This document shows, piece by piece, positions 16,424 to 24,606 of a DNA stretch of 57,418 bases. Source of the DNA: Verrucomicrobiota bacterium (GTDB lineage: Bacteria > Verrucomicrobiota > Verrucomicrobiia > Opitutales > Intestinicryptomonadaceae); NCBI GenBank assembly GCA_003343565.1, contig QALA01000035.1:1-57418 (forward strand). The letters are read 5' to 3'. The position numbers and the translations under genes are program-made. Under the pieces are notes generated by a model. That model searched no databases. It was given only the letters and a program-made list of their open reading frames with translations, and was not told the origin of the DNA. How positions within the stretch are numbered: the stretch's first letter is position 1; every line of letters starts with the position of its first letter.

Positions 16424-17059
16424 TTTTTTACTCCCCAAAAAATCTCCGACAGACACGGGCAATTTTTAAGCTTTGAAAAATTCGGACGTTTGTTGCGGCG
16501 CGCCGAAGTCTGTTTGAATTTTACGCGCCAAGCCCGAATCTCCCATTTCCCCGCGCAGCCGCATTGCGCAAAAAATATTGCGCGCGCACTTAAGAAATGC
16601 GCGCCCGCTTAAAAAAATTCCTCCGGCGTCGCGCCCGATTTCGGCCATGCCAAGCCGCAAACTTCATCTGGGCGCAATTTTAACGAAAACGATTCCCGCG
16701 ATGCGAAACCGCAATTTTGCGTCCGGCTCCAAAATTGCGGCCGCCTTCAAAACGGAACTTTCCGCCGCCGGATTTTTCGGAATCGGACTTGGCGATGCAA
16801 TCGCACAGCAACCACTCCCGCGCATGCCCGTCGCAGACGCTCAGCCCGACAATCGCGACAGTCAACCGCAGCCGTTTTCCTAATTGCCGCGCAAAGCCCG
16901 AAATCGTTTCGGGCGCAAAAAAATTCCCCGCGCAATTTCCCGAACAATTCCCCGAATTTTGCTCCCACGCCGCGCCCCGCAAAGCTCCCGCGCCCGCGCG
17001 TTTCCATGCGCGCCAAGTAATGTTTGACACCCCGTTTCATATCCGTATCAACATTTGGT
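16424..17059. other. Gene-free stretch with one small perfect hairpin
   Basis: No convincing gene. 16896-16914 is a perfect 8-bp stem with 3-nt loop (GCCCGAAA / TTTCGGGC), followed by a run of A on the plus strand and no T-tract, so it is not a typical terminator for the upstream glycosidase-like gene. The rest is GC-rich filler like other gaps in this window. Confidence 0.4.
17024..17051 (+). promoter_or_regulatory. Possible sigma-70-type promoter for the AMP-binding gene
   Basis: TTGACA at 17024-17029 is an exact -35 hexamer; TATCAA at 17046-17051 lies 16 bases on and matches the -10 consensus at four of six positions. Transcription would then begin near 17058, making the ATG at 17078 (or 17060) the likely start codon. 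This rests on pattern alone. Confidence 0.3.
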
Positions 17060-18697
17060 ATGCGCAACGTAATCGACATGGGATTCGACACTTTTGAGGG
17101 GAACGACGCCCTGAGACGCTCTCTGGCATGGTCGCTCGCCGACGGGTTAAAAAATGTCGGGGATTCTCCGCTGCTGTGCGATTGCGGACTCGGAAACAAA
17201 ATCTATTCGGGCTTCGAGATTTTGTCGCAATCCCTTGCGCTGTCCGAGCGTCTGCGCGGCCGCGGCGCGGCAAACGGCAGGCTGGGAATAGCCATTCCTC
17301 CGTCGTTTCCGGGGGCTGTTGCCAACTATGCGGCCGTATTTGCGGGCTTAAGACCGGTAAACCTCAATTTTACGCTGGGCGAAAAGGCGGCGGCAAGCTG
17401 CTTTAAAACCGGCGGCATACAGACGGTTCTCACCGCGCGGATTTTCCGCGAAAAAATAACGAAGGCCAACCCGCATTTTCCGTGGCCCGGCGACACGAAA
17501 GACTTTTTTGAAATCGCGTCGGAAATTCCGGACGGGCGAATCGGGCGGATAGATTCGCTCGCCCGCACGGACTTCGCCGCGCTCGCGGAAAGTTTCGGCA
17601 TCGAAAAATACGCCGACAACGCCGCGGAGGCCACCCTCGTATTCACAAGCGGAAGCGAGGGCAATCCCAAAGCCGCCGTTCTGACCGAGCGAAACCTGAT
17701 AGCAAACTGCCTCCAAACCAAGCTCTGCGGCCTGTTCGAAGATGGCGACGTATTCATGGCCAACCTCCCCATTTTCCACAGTTTCGGCCAGCTGTTCGAA
17801 GTCTGGTACATGGCGCTCCACGGGCAATACACGGTCACACTGTCCAATCCGCTCGACATAAAAAACAACATCAGGGCGATACGCGAAAATCGGGTGAGCA
17901 TAATGATAGGCAGCCCGACCTTCCTGCGCCCATACCTGAAATACGCCTCGCCGGAGGACATGAAAAGCATGCGCAAGGCCGTGTCGGGAGCGGAAAAGAC
18001 TCCGAACGGATTTGCGGAGCTTTGGGACTCCCGCTTCGGGGAGTCGTACCGCGAGGGATACGGCCTGACGGAGGCCTCCCCCGTAGTCGGCGTAAATCTG
18101 CCGGAGCGCGATTTCGGCTGGTATTCCACGGGAACGCGCAAGGGCTCGATAGGAAAAATATTCCCCGGAATGCAGGCGAGAATTCTCGACGTCGACACTC
18201 TGGAGGAGCTTCCGCTCGGCGAGCAGGGGCTGCTGTCGCTGCGCGGGGCTAACATATTTGCGGGATACCTGGACAATCCGGAAGCCACGTCGAGAACGCT
18301 CACGGGCGAATGGCTCGTCACAGGGGATCTCGCGCGCCTCGACAAGGACGGGTTCCTCTATGTCGACGGGCGCATTTCGCGCTTTTCAAAAATCGGCGGG
18401 GAAATGGTGCCGCATGCGACGGTGGAGTCCGCCCTGATAAAACATCTTGGGTTCGGAGACTCGGAAATTCCGATGCTCGCCGTATCCTCCCGCCTCGACG
18501 AATCAAAGGGCGAGGCTCTCGTGCTGCTCTCCGCCGCCGACATTTCGCTTCCCGAAGTCAAGAAGGCCGCGCGCGAAGCCGGATTGAGCAATCTCTGGCA
18601 CCCCAAGCACATCGTGCGCGTCGATAAAATTCCCGTTCTTCCGACGGGAAAACTGAACTTGCGAGAAATAGCCGCAATAGCCGCCAAGCCGCTCTGA
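17060..18697 (+). CDS. AMP-binding acyl-CoA/acyl-ACP synthetase family protein
   Basis: A 545-residue ANL-superfamily enzyme that activates a carboxylic acid with ATP, probably a fatty acid. The P-loop-like A3 motif is LVFTSGSEGNPKAAVL near residue 192. Further signatures are NLPIFHSFGQ, the A5 motif EGYGLTEASP near 330, the A7 motif TGDLARLDKDGFLYVDGR near 430, and the catalytic lysine in LPTGKLN near the end. The layout resembles the acyl-ACP synthetase half of Aas proteins, but there is no acyltransferase domain. Starts at 17060, 17078 or TTG 17024 are all possible. The window also encodes an acyl-ACP thioesterase; the pair could recycle fatty acids, but they are not linked. Array repeats begin at the stop codon. 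Confidence 0.82.
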   Translation: MRNVIDMGFDTFEGNDALRRSLAWSLADGLKNVGDSPLLCDCGLGNKIYSGFEILSQSLALSERLRGRGAANGRLGIAIPPSFPGAVANYAAVFAGLRPVNLNFTLGEKAAASCFKTGGIQTVLTARIFREKITKANPHFPWPGDTKDFFEIASEIPDGRIGRIDSLARTDFAALAESFGIEKYADNAAEATLVFTSGSEGNPKAAVLTERNLIANCLQTKLCGLFEDGDVFMANLPIFHSFGQLFEVWYMALHGQYTVTLSNPLDIKNNIRAIRENRVSIMIGSPTFLRPYLKYASPEDMKSMRKAVSGAEKTPNGFAELWDSRFGESYREGYGLTEASPVVGVNLPERDFGWYSTGTRKGSIGKIFPGMQARILDVDTLEELPLGEQGLLSLRGANIFAGYLDNPEATSRTLTGEWLVTGDLARLDKDGFLYVDGRISRFSKIGGEMVPHATVESALIKHLGFGDSEIPMLAVSSRLDESKGEALVLLSAADISLPEVKKAAREAGLSNLWHPKHIVRVDKIPVLPTGKLNLREIAAIAAKPL

Positions 18698-18835
18698 CGC
18701 TCCGGCATTCCGACACTTCAACGTTCAGACATTCAGACCTTCTGACGCTTCAATACTCCGACGCTTCAACGCTCCGGTACTCTAGCGACATTCCGACCTT
18801 CCGAAACGCTCCGGCGTTCCGGCGTCTTAACGCCT
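18698..18835. repeat. Degenerate 8-bp tandem repeat array
   Basis: Immediately after the TGA of the AMP-binding gene the sequence falls into 8-base units: CGCTCCGG, CATTCCGA, CACTTCAA, CGTTCAGA, CATTCAGA, CCTTCTGA, CGCTTCAA, TACTCCGA, CGCTTCAA, CGCTCCGG, TACTCTAG, a 3-base slip, CATTCCGA, CCTTCCGA, a 2-base slip, CGCTCCGG, CGTTCCGG, CGTCTTAA. Consensus is about CRYTCYRA, roughly 16 units. The last codons of the gene (GCTCTGA) already fit the pattern. I know of no named repeat family with this unit. Confidence 0.75.
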
Positions 18836-19445
18836 CCGCACTCGGCGGCCGCCGTTTTGGAATGCGCCCTTCAAATACGAACGCTCTCAATATTCCGAAA
18901 ATATGAGGATTGTCCGGTTCACTCCGGAGCTTCCAAACTTTAAGCGCCTTTCACTTTCAGCCGTTCACAGCCGTTCCTTAACTGCGCGATTTAATTTGAA
19001 AAATAAGTTCTGAAAAACCCGCCATAAGCCGAAAAAGCCGAAAAGCCCGCCGAAAACCGCAAAAATAGGGAAGTTGCGAACGGTTAGTTTCTCCGGAATC
19101 GGCTTGATGAAAAAACGCCGTCCGGGGCGACAATCTTCTAAAAAAAGCGGGCGTTTTGATGGAAAACCTCTCCGTTCCTAATTAAAATATCTATCCTGTC
19201 GGGAAAAATACCGCGCCCGCGATCGCGCGCCGGATTGAAAATAAAGAGCCCCTGCAACGAACTTGCAAGGGCTTTGAAAATGGGCCGCAACTCCATTTCT
19301 TTCGCGCGGCGCGGATACCGGCGCGCGAAAGCGCGCGCTTGCCCGGAAGCTTGAATGGGCTTTCCCGGTTCGGGCGGGGTCAAGCATCGAAGATTTTTAA
19401 CAGGTCTTTCGGTATGGCTATTGATATGTTCGACACCCGCACGAG
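18836..19445. other. Gene-free stretch between convergent genes
   Basis: No convincing gene. Repeats of AAGCCGAAAA appear near 19025-19060. A hairpin at 19247-19273 is listed separately as a likely terminator of the minus-strand HAD gene. Confidence 0.4.
19238..19273 (-). terminator. Likely terminator downstream of the HAD gene
   Basis: AGCCCCTGCAA (19247-19257) pairs with TTGCAAGGGCT (19263-19273) with one C-A mismatch and a 5-nt loop. Read on the minus strand it is followed by CTTTATTTTC, a U-rich tail. It lies about 170 bp past the stop of the minus-strand operon ending at 19446. Confidence 0.5.
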
Positions 19446-20129
19446 TCAGGCGTCGAAAATTTTTAGCAGATTCTCCGGGGAGAAGCCGGAGAAGTCCGGC
19501 ATTACGAGGTCGGGACGCTCTTCGGGGATTTCGCGCGTCTTCCAAAAATTTTCCGGGTTGGTTGTCGACAGGGCGATTTTTTTCGCCCCCGCCCGCGCCG
19601 CCGCGACTATCCCCGCGAGGGAGTCCTCAAATACGGCGCAGTCGCGCGGGTCGAGCCCGATGCGTTCGGCGGCCTTCACGTATACGTCCGGCGCGGGCTT
19701 GCCGCGCTCCACGTCCTCGGAGGTTATGAGAGCGTCAAAATCGTTCTCCATGCCGAGAAGTTCGAGGGCCTGCTCGATGTTTTCGCGCGGCGTGGAAGAG
19801 CCCACGGCGCACGGTATGCCGGCGGATTTCAGCGCGCGGACAAACTCCGCGGCCCCGTGAATCGTCGGGAGACCGTTTTGTGCGATTGTCGAGCGGTAGA
19901 TTTCCTCCTTTTGGTCGGAGAGTCTTTGCACTTCTTTGGGGTCGGAAGTCCATCTGAACGCTTTTGCGATAGCTTCCTGATTGCGTCTGCCGAAAGTCGC
20001 ATTGAAAAAACCCTCCGGCAGAGTCAGGCCGTTTGCGCGCGCAAGTTTTATCCAGCTCGCCTCGTGCGCGGCTCCCGAATCGGCAATCACTCCGTCCCAG
20101 TCGAATAAGGCTCCGATTTTCCTTTTCAT
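19446..20129 (-). CDS. HAD-superfamily phosphatase, beta-phosphoglucomutase-like
   Basis: The 227-residue cytoplasmic protein shows the beta-phosphoglucomutase/phosphatase subfamily pattern. Motif I is LFDWDGVIADS (nucleophile Asp, then Asp two residues on), followed by the cap region with FGRRNQEAI. Motif II is AVGSSTPRE, motif III Lys is in RGKPAPDVY, and motif IV is VFEDSLAGIVAA. Such proteins hydrolyse or shift sugar phosphates; the exact substrate is open. ATG 20129 gives the usual N-terminus; the longer frame adds an Arg-rich leader. It is the last gene in line with the chagasin-like lipoprotein gene, 90 bp downstream of it, so it may share the operon. Confidence 0.85.
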   Translation of the reverse strand: MKRKIGALFDWDGVIADSGAAHEASWIKLARANGLTLPEGFFNATFGRRNQEAIAKAFRWTSDPKEVQRLSDQKEEIYRSTIAQNGLPTIHGAAEFVRALKSAGIPCAVGSSTPRENIEQALELLGMENDFDALITSEDVERGKPAPDVYVKAAERIGLDPRDCAVFEDSLAGIVAAARAGAKKIALSTTNPENFWKTREIPEERPDLVMPDFSGFSPENLLKIFDA

Positions 20130-20219
20130 ACCGGAAATAATCGCAAGGGTCTCCCGGAATTTCAAATTTTTTATTCGCCCCCCCGAACGCGCGCGGCGGC
20201 GCAAAAGGCCGATTCGCTT

Positions 20220-20600
20220 TTATCTGACAGTTATTATAAAGCGGCGCGTATCCACTCCCTTTTTTTCCCAGGGACGCTTATAGGTGAGTTCCAGTTGCGC
20301 CTTCCCCCTCTGAACGGCGACAAATTCAATGCGTTCCTCTCCGCCCGCACCGACTCTTGCCGCGCCGTCGACGGAATCGGGAACGTATATCTGCCGCACA
20401 AACGACGTTGTCGGGCTGCCGTCGCTCACGAGCGTCCAGCCGTATCCGGTTGTCCTGTTGGACTTCAGGCGTATTTCAAAAGCTTCGCCCTTTTCGACGA
20501 CGGCCGACGTTGCATCTGGCCCCAAGACCGCCCTTCCCCCGGCGCAACCGGCGCACAACAGCGCGGCTGCCGCCGCCGCAATTCCAAAAAGATTTTTCAT
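20220..20600 (-). CDS. Chagasin-like (I42 family) cysteine-protease-inhibitor lipoprotein
   Basis: A 126-residue protein with a lipoprotein signal: MKNLFGIAAA then a lipobox LCAGC with Cys at about residue 19, so it should be anchored to a membrane after lipidation. The mature part has the three inhibitor loops of the chagasin/I42 family: NRTTGYGW (canonical NPTTGY), GAGGEER, and YKRPWEK (canonical RPW). Known members block papain-like cysteine proteases. It follows the PPC-domain-like gene by 38 bp on the same strand, suggesting co-transcription with the DUF1549/DUF1501 operon. Whether it restrains a host, environmental or self protease is unknown. ATG 20600 was chosen for the signal peptide. 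Confidence 0.85.
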   Translation of the reverse strand: MKNLFGIAAAAAALLCAGCAGGRAVLGPDATSAVVEKGEAFEIRLKSNRTTGYGWTLVSDGSPTTSFVRQIYVPDSVDGAARVGAGGEERIEFVAVQRGKAQLELTYKRPWEKKGVDTRRFIITVR

Positions 20601-20638
20601 ATCCGCGATTCTTCCCGTTAAACAAATTTCCCTTCGAG

Positions 20639-23191
20639 TCACTTTTTCGGCGCGGGCTTTAGCCCTTCGGAATTTTTCTCCGCGGGCTTTGCCCTCCCGG
20701 CTTCGGCGGCCTTTTTCTGCGCCCGAACTTTCGGCGACACCTCCGACACCCACGCCCACTGCCTCCTGTTAAAATCGTTCATCTGCTCCTTCGAGGCAAT
20801 CACAAAATCGACCGGCGGAATTTTGCATATGTCGATGAAGTCGCGATTCGCGCGCCCCCTGAATGCGAGAGAAAATTTCCCCTTCGCGCCCGGCTTTATT
20901 TTGGACGCGTCGCGCTCAAGCTCGACATACACCATTCTGTTCGGACCGTCCGTATATGCGCGCACGATTTTCAGACCGTCCGCATTTTCCAAGAACGCCG
21001 CCGCAAGGGGCTTGTTCGCCTGCCCCTTCATCTGCCCGACCGCGACGCGGACGCTCCCGCTTTCCGGAATGCACACCGGCCGGACGATTTTTTCCGGCAT
21101 GAATCTCAAGTGCGAATATCCCCGCGCAAATCCGCTGGGAGCGTTGACCGAAAGCGACATTTCTGAGCACGGCACAAGGTGCATATAGTAGAAGGCCTGC
21201 ATCATGTCCTGGCATGGAACCGCCATGCGCTTGAGCGTCCTCGCTCCGACCTTTGCGCGCCCGGCGATTTTTATGTTGCGAATCCGCGGCGATATTTTGT
21301 CGGGGGAGGCGAGCATCAGATGCGCGAAATCCTCGCCACGGCCAATCTCATTGTTGTAAACCTTAAATCCCTCCGGCAGGCCTTCGACCGCAAGTTCGAT
21401 GGGCTCGTCCATTCCGTTCTTTCTGAACGCCGCAACCCGCACCGAGACTATTTCCCCCGGACGAATGTTGATATTTGCCGGCTCCGCCCTCAGCTTGAAA
21501 TCCGGAGACGGCCTGCCGATCTTCAGCCTGTAAGAGTGCGATGGCGACCCCTCCCCTCGCGCATCGAACACCCGGAGCGAGTACTGCCCGGACTCCTTCG
21601 GCTCAAACACCAGACGCGAGTCCGCATGGTGGGTCACCAGCCCGCACGAGAGATCCTCGAAATCGTCTGCCGTCGCCGCAATCTTTCCGGACGAATCGCG
21701 CAGCTCCAAAGCCGAATCCAGCAAAGAATCGAGCCGGCGCGCAAAAATCTCCATCTCCACCTTCTCGCCCTCGGAGAGATAAAACTCGTAGTAGTCCGCC
21801 CCTCCCGCCTTTGTTATGCGGCCGTCCACGAGCGCGGGAAGTTTTAGCCGCTGCGGATTTTCCGCCGTACCGCCCTTCCCCGCGGAAGTTTCGGACAGCG
21901 ACATCGCCGTTCCCATGCCGCGCCCAGAAAGCGGAATGTTTTTTGAAAAACAGCCGTCCGCAAAAAATTCGAGACTGCCGAATTTACCCCCCTTGAGAAC
22001 GACGCTCTTTCTGTCGAGATTGACGCCGTGCATCTCAAACGCGCCCTCCGGCTCCTTCCCTTCGGACGCATTTTTCGACGCGTTGGCGACGTTGAATCCG
22101 AGCGGGAAAACCGACTTCACAAACGGAACCTCGCCGAGCAGTATTCTATACACGAAGTCCTCGCGGCTGCGGTATATCGCGTCGCGTATTTCCAGAACGT
22201 AGTTTCCGTCAGCCGGAATTTCGGCGACGATGAGCGAATCCGGGCGGTGGCCGAAATCGTCGTTGTACGCGATCTCCGAACCCTTTTCGTCGCGCAGAAT
22301 CAGAACCGTCTGAAACCAGCCCGGAACGGCGTCGGATATGTACGGAATGAGCGACTGCGCCCAAACGGCGGCCACGATTTTCTGTCCCTTTTTCGCCTTG
22401 AAGCGGTAGAAGTCCGTCTTTGCCTCCACGATTTGCCCGTTGACGAAGGCCGGAATTTCCACGTCGAATATCTCCGGAGCGTCCGGGACGATAAAGTTTG
22501 TGTCCCTCCATGTTTTCAGGTTGTGGCCGCTCCAATATTGGGGCTGTTTGACGCGCTCGCGGGCGGCCTCGCGCAGGCTCTTTTTGGAAAATTCCGGAAG
22601 GCTGCCGATGTGGAATTTCATGGAGTTTGAAAGCCCGGCGGGCGTCAGAATTTTTATGTCGCGCTCGCCCAGTTTGGCGTCCCCGGAAACGTCCAGCTCG
22701 ATTTCCACAGTCTCGGCCATCGGCTCGGACGACACGTAGCGAAGGTAGTAAGACTCCGACGCCTCGCGAAAGCTCCGGACATTTTCCGGAATGGCCATGC
22801 AGCCCTCGCGTATCTTTTTGCGGACTTTCCATAGCGCGCCCGGAACGTCAGATTCCGACGCCTTCTTTAGCTCCTCGCCTATCTCCGGATTGTCCTCGAT
22901 GTACTTTTTTTCAAACTGGTTCCGAAGCGATACGAGCTTTCCCTTATCCTCCGGAATCGTTATGCGCGTTATTTTCGCGCTCACGCCGCCGCCGCTTACA
23001 AACGCCGCAGAAGCGTCCTTAAAATCCTTTCCGCCAACCAGAATCTTCGTCTTGACGCCCCGCTGCGCCCCGCCCGGATAGACATATGCGATATTCGGCG
23101 GCCTGTTCTGCGCAAATGCCGGCGCCGCGGAAAGCGCCGCAAAACACGCCGCCGCAAAAATTCCGAATCCCTCCCTCAAAAAAAGCTTCAC
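20639..23191 (-). CDS. Secreted pre-peptidase-C-domain-like (PPC) protein of the DUF1501 operon
   Basis: An 850-residue exported protein. The signal peptide is about 26 residues, ending APAFAQ. Then comes an IPT-like fold (NIAYVYPGGAQRG), followed by two PPC-like beta-sandwich regions. One is near residues 230-330 (FYRFKAKKGQKIVAAVWAQS then VLEIRDAIYRSREDFVYRI). The other is near 450-560 (ADYYEFYLSEGEKVEMEIFA then YSLRVFDARGEGSPSHSYRL). The C-terminus is Lys/Ala-rich. Planctomycetes and Verrucomicrobia keep such proteins next to DUF1501/DUF1549 genes; the role is uncharacterised. The start is GTG at 23191, overlapping the DUF1501 stop as GTGA, which supports coupling. The longer frame continuing into the neighbour is a shadow. 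Confidence 0.8.
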   Translation of the reverse strand: MKLFLREGFGIFAAACFAALSAAPAFAQNRPPNIAYVYPGGAQRGVKTKILVGGKDFKDASAAFVSGGGVSAKITRITIPEDKGKLVSLRNQFEKKYIEDNPEIGEELKKASESDVPGALWKVRKKIREGCMAIPENVRSFREASESYYLRYVSSEPMAETVEIELDVSGDAKLGERDIKILTPAGLSNSMKFHIGSLPEFSKKSLREAARERVKQPQYWSGHNLKTWRDTNFIVPDAPEIFDVEIPAFVNGQIVEAKTDFYRFKAKKGQKIVAAVWAQSLIPYISDAVPGWFQTVLILRDEKGSEIAYNDDFGHRPDSLIVAEIPADGNYVLEIRDAIYRSREDFVYRILLGEVPFVKSVFPLGFNVANASKNASEGKEPEGAFEMHGVNLDRKSVVLKGGKFGSLEFFADGCFSKNIPLSGRGMGTAMSLSETSAGKGGTAENPQRLKLPALVDGRITKAGGADYYEFYLSEGEKVEMEIFARRLDSLLDSALELRDSSGKIAATADDFEDLSCGLVTHHADSRLVFEPKESGQYSLRVFDARGEGSPSHSYRLKIGRPSPDFKLRAEPANINIRPGEIVSVRVAAFRKNGMDEPIELAVEGLPEGFKVYNNEIGRGEDFAHLMLASPDKISPRIRNIKIAGRAKVGARTLKRMAVPCQDMMQAFYYMHLVPCSEMSLSVNAPSGFARGYSHLRFMPEKIVRPVCIPESGSVRVAVGQMKGQANKPLAAAFLENADGLKIVRAYTDGPNRMVYVELERDASKIKPGAKGKFSLAFRGRANRDFIDICKIPPVDFVIASKEQMNDFNRRQWAWVSEVSPKVRAQKKAAEAGRAKPAEKNSEGLKPAPKK

Positions 23192-24597
23192 GACATTATT
23201 TCCGAAAGTATCCCCGCGCGCTTTGCGCCTTCGTCCGGGCCGGCAAGCACGCTCACCCTGTCGCCCTGCGGAGTAATCAGGCCGGCGGACGTGTCTATGC
23301 CCAAATTGTAGTAAATGCTTCCGATGATGTCGCACGGATACGCGGGCCGCTCGACGACCTGCTCGCCCCTTTCGTCCGTTGCGCCGACCACGCTCGCGCC
23401 CTTGAATCCCCCGCCCGCAAGCATGTGCGAAAACGCGCCGCCCCAATGGTGGCGCCCGCCGGAATACGGGGGCTTCCAGTCGATTTTCGGAGTGCGGCCG
23501 AACTCGCCGACCCACCAAACTATTGTGGAGTCCAAGAGGCCGCGCGCCGAGAGATCGGCGATTAGCGCGGCAACCGCCCTGTCCGTGGGGGGAAGAAGCT
23601 TGTTCATCTCCTTGAAGTGGTCCTTGTGCGTATCCCAGCCGCCGTAGTTTATCGTGACGTAAGGAACTCCGACCTCGACGAGTTTGCGGGCTATGAGGCA
23701 TTCGTTTCCGAACCGGTTGTTGCCGTAGGCCTCGCGCACCTCGCGCGGTTCGGACGAAACGTCAAAAACCTTGCCCGCCTCGCCCAGAACGAGGTTGTAG
23801 GCCTGTTCCAAAGCCCGTTCGGAACTTTGCAAATAGCCGGAATTGCGGAGGGTCTTTTTGAAAGTGTCCATGTCGTCGAGAAGCTGCCTGCGCGACTTCT
23901 GGCGCGCCAAGCTCAAATCGCGCGCGACAATCCCCTCCACCTGAAACGGCGTCTTTGCCGGATCCCCGCCCGTGGCAAACGGCTTGTAGCGCAGGCCGAG
24001 AAACCCCGACTCCGAAAATCTCCCCTGCGGCGCCGTCATCACGATATACGGCGGGATGTCGCCCTTATATCCGGCGTCGTACCCCTTGAACTTCGACACG
24101 ACCGCCCCCGCGCACGGAAAGACAAACCTCCCCGGCTCGCGCCCCGTCTGGACGAGATACGAAGCCGTCTCGTGCGCGTTCAAGCCGTGCGTGGCCGAGC
24201 GCACGACCGCGTATTTGTCCGCGCACTTTGCCAGATTCGGCATCAGCTGGCCTATTATCAGGCCGTCCACATTCGTCTTGCAATACGACGTCAGCGGCCC
24301 GCAGTAGTCGTAGCCGAGCGACGGCTTTGGATCCCAAGTGTCGGTGTGCGCGGGACCTCCCCAAAACCAGATTTGGATTACGGATTTGGCCCTGCCGAAA
24401 GTCCGCGGACCGGAGCTTTTCGATGCGGCCGGGTTCGCCGCCGAAGCCGCCCGCGCCTGCGAAGCCTGCGGACTCTTTGATCCGCCGCCTCCCGACGCTT
24501 CGGCCCCCTCCGCCCGAAGCCTGCACGATACAGCGCCGGAGGCTGCCAGCGCCGCCGCGTCCCGCAGAAATTTGCGTCTGGTTATTGCGCGTTTCAT
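23188..24597 (-). CDS. DUF1501 domain protein with Tat signal
   Basis: The 469-residue protein begins with a twin-arginine signal (ITRRKFLRDAAALAASG), so it is probably exported folded. The body is the DUF1501 family: IQIWFWGGPAHTDTWDPKP near residue 75, a sulfatase/alkaline-phosphatase-like fold with GLNAHETASYLVQTGR, GWDTHKDHF and VVWWVGEFGRTPKI near 350, and HHWGGAFSHMLAGGG near 385. This architecture is abundant in Planctomycetes and Verrucomicrobia, nearly always beside a DUF1549/DUF1553 gene as here (9 bp apart). Biochemical function is unknown. ATG 24597. It overlaps the PPC-like gene by 4 bp. Confidence 0.88.
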   Translation of the reverse strand: MKRAITRRKFLRDAAALAASGAVSCRLRAEGAEASGGGGSKSPQASQARAASAANPAASKSSGPRTFGRAKSVIQIWFWGGPAHTDTWDPKPSLGYDYCGPLTSYCKTNVDGLIIGQLMPNLAKCADKYAVVRSATHGLNAHETASYLVQTGREPGRFVFPCAGAVVSKFKGYDAGYKGDIPPYIVMTAPQGRFSESGFLGLRYKPFATGGDPAKTPFQVEGIVARDLSLARQKSRRQLLDDMDTFKKTLRNSGYLQSSERALEQAYNLVLGEAGKVFDVSSEPREVREAYGNNRFGNECLIARKLVEVGVPYVTINYGGWDTHKDHFKEMNKLLPPTDRAVAALIADLSARGLLDSTIVWWVGEFGRTPKIDWKPPYSGGRHHWGGAFSHMLAGGGFKGASVVGATDERGEQVVERPAYPCDIIGSIYYNLGIDTSAGLITPQGDRVSVLAGPDEGAKRAGILSEIMS

Positions 24598-24606
24598 AAT
24601 CGATAG

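Noticed and set aside
16896..16914. Perfect 8-bp hairpin as a terminator
   Set aside because: A-runs rather than T-runs follow it on the plus strand and it is nearly 500 bp past the nearest stop.
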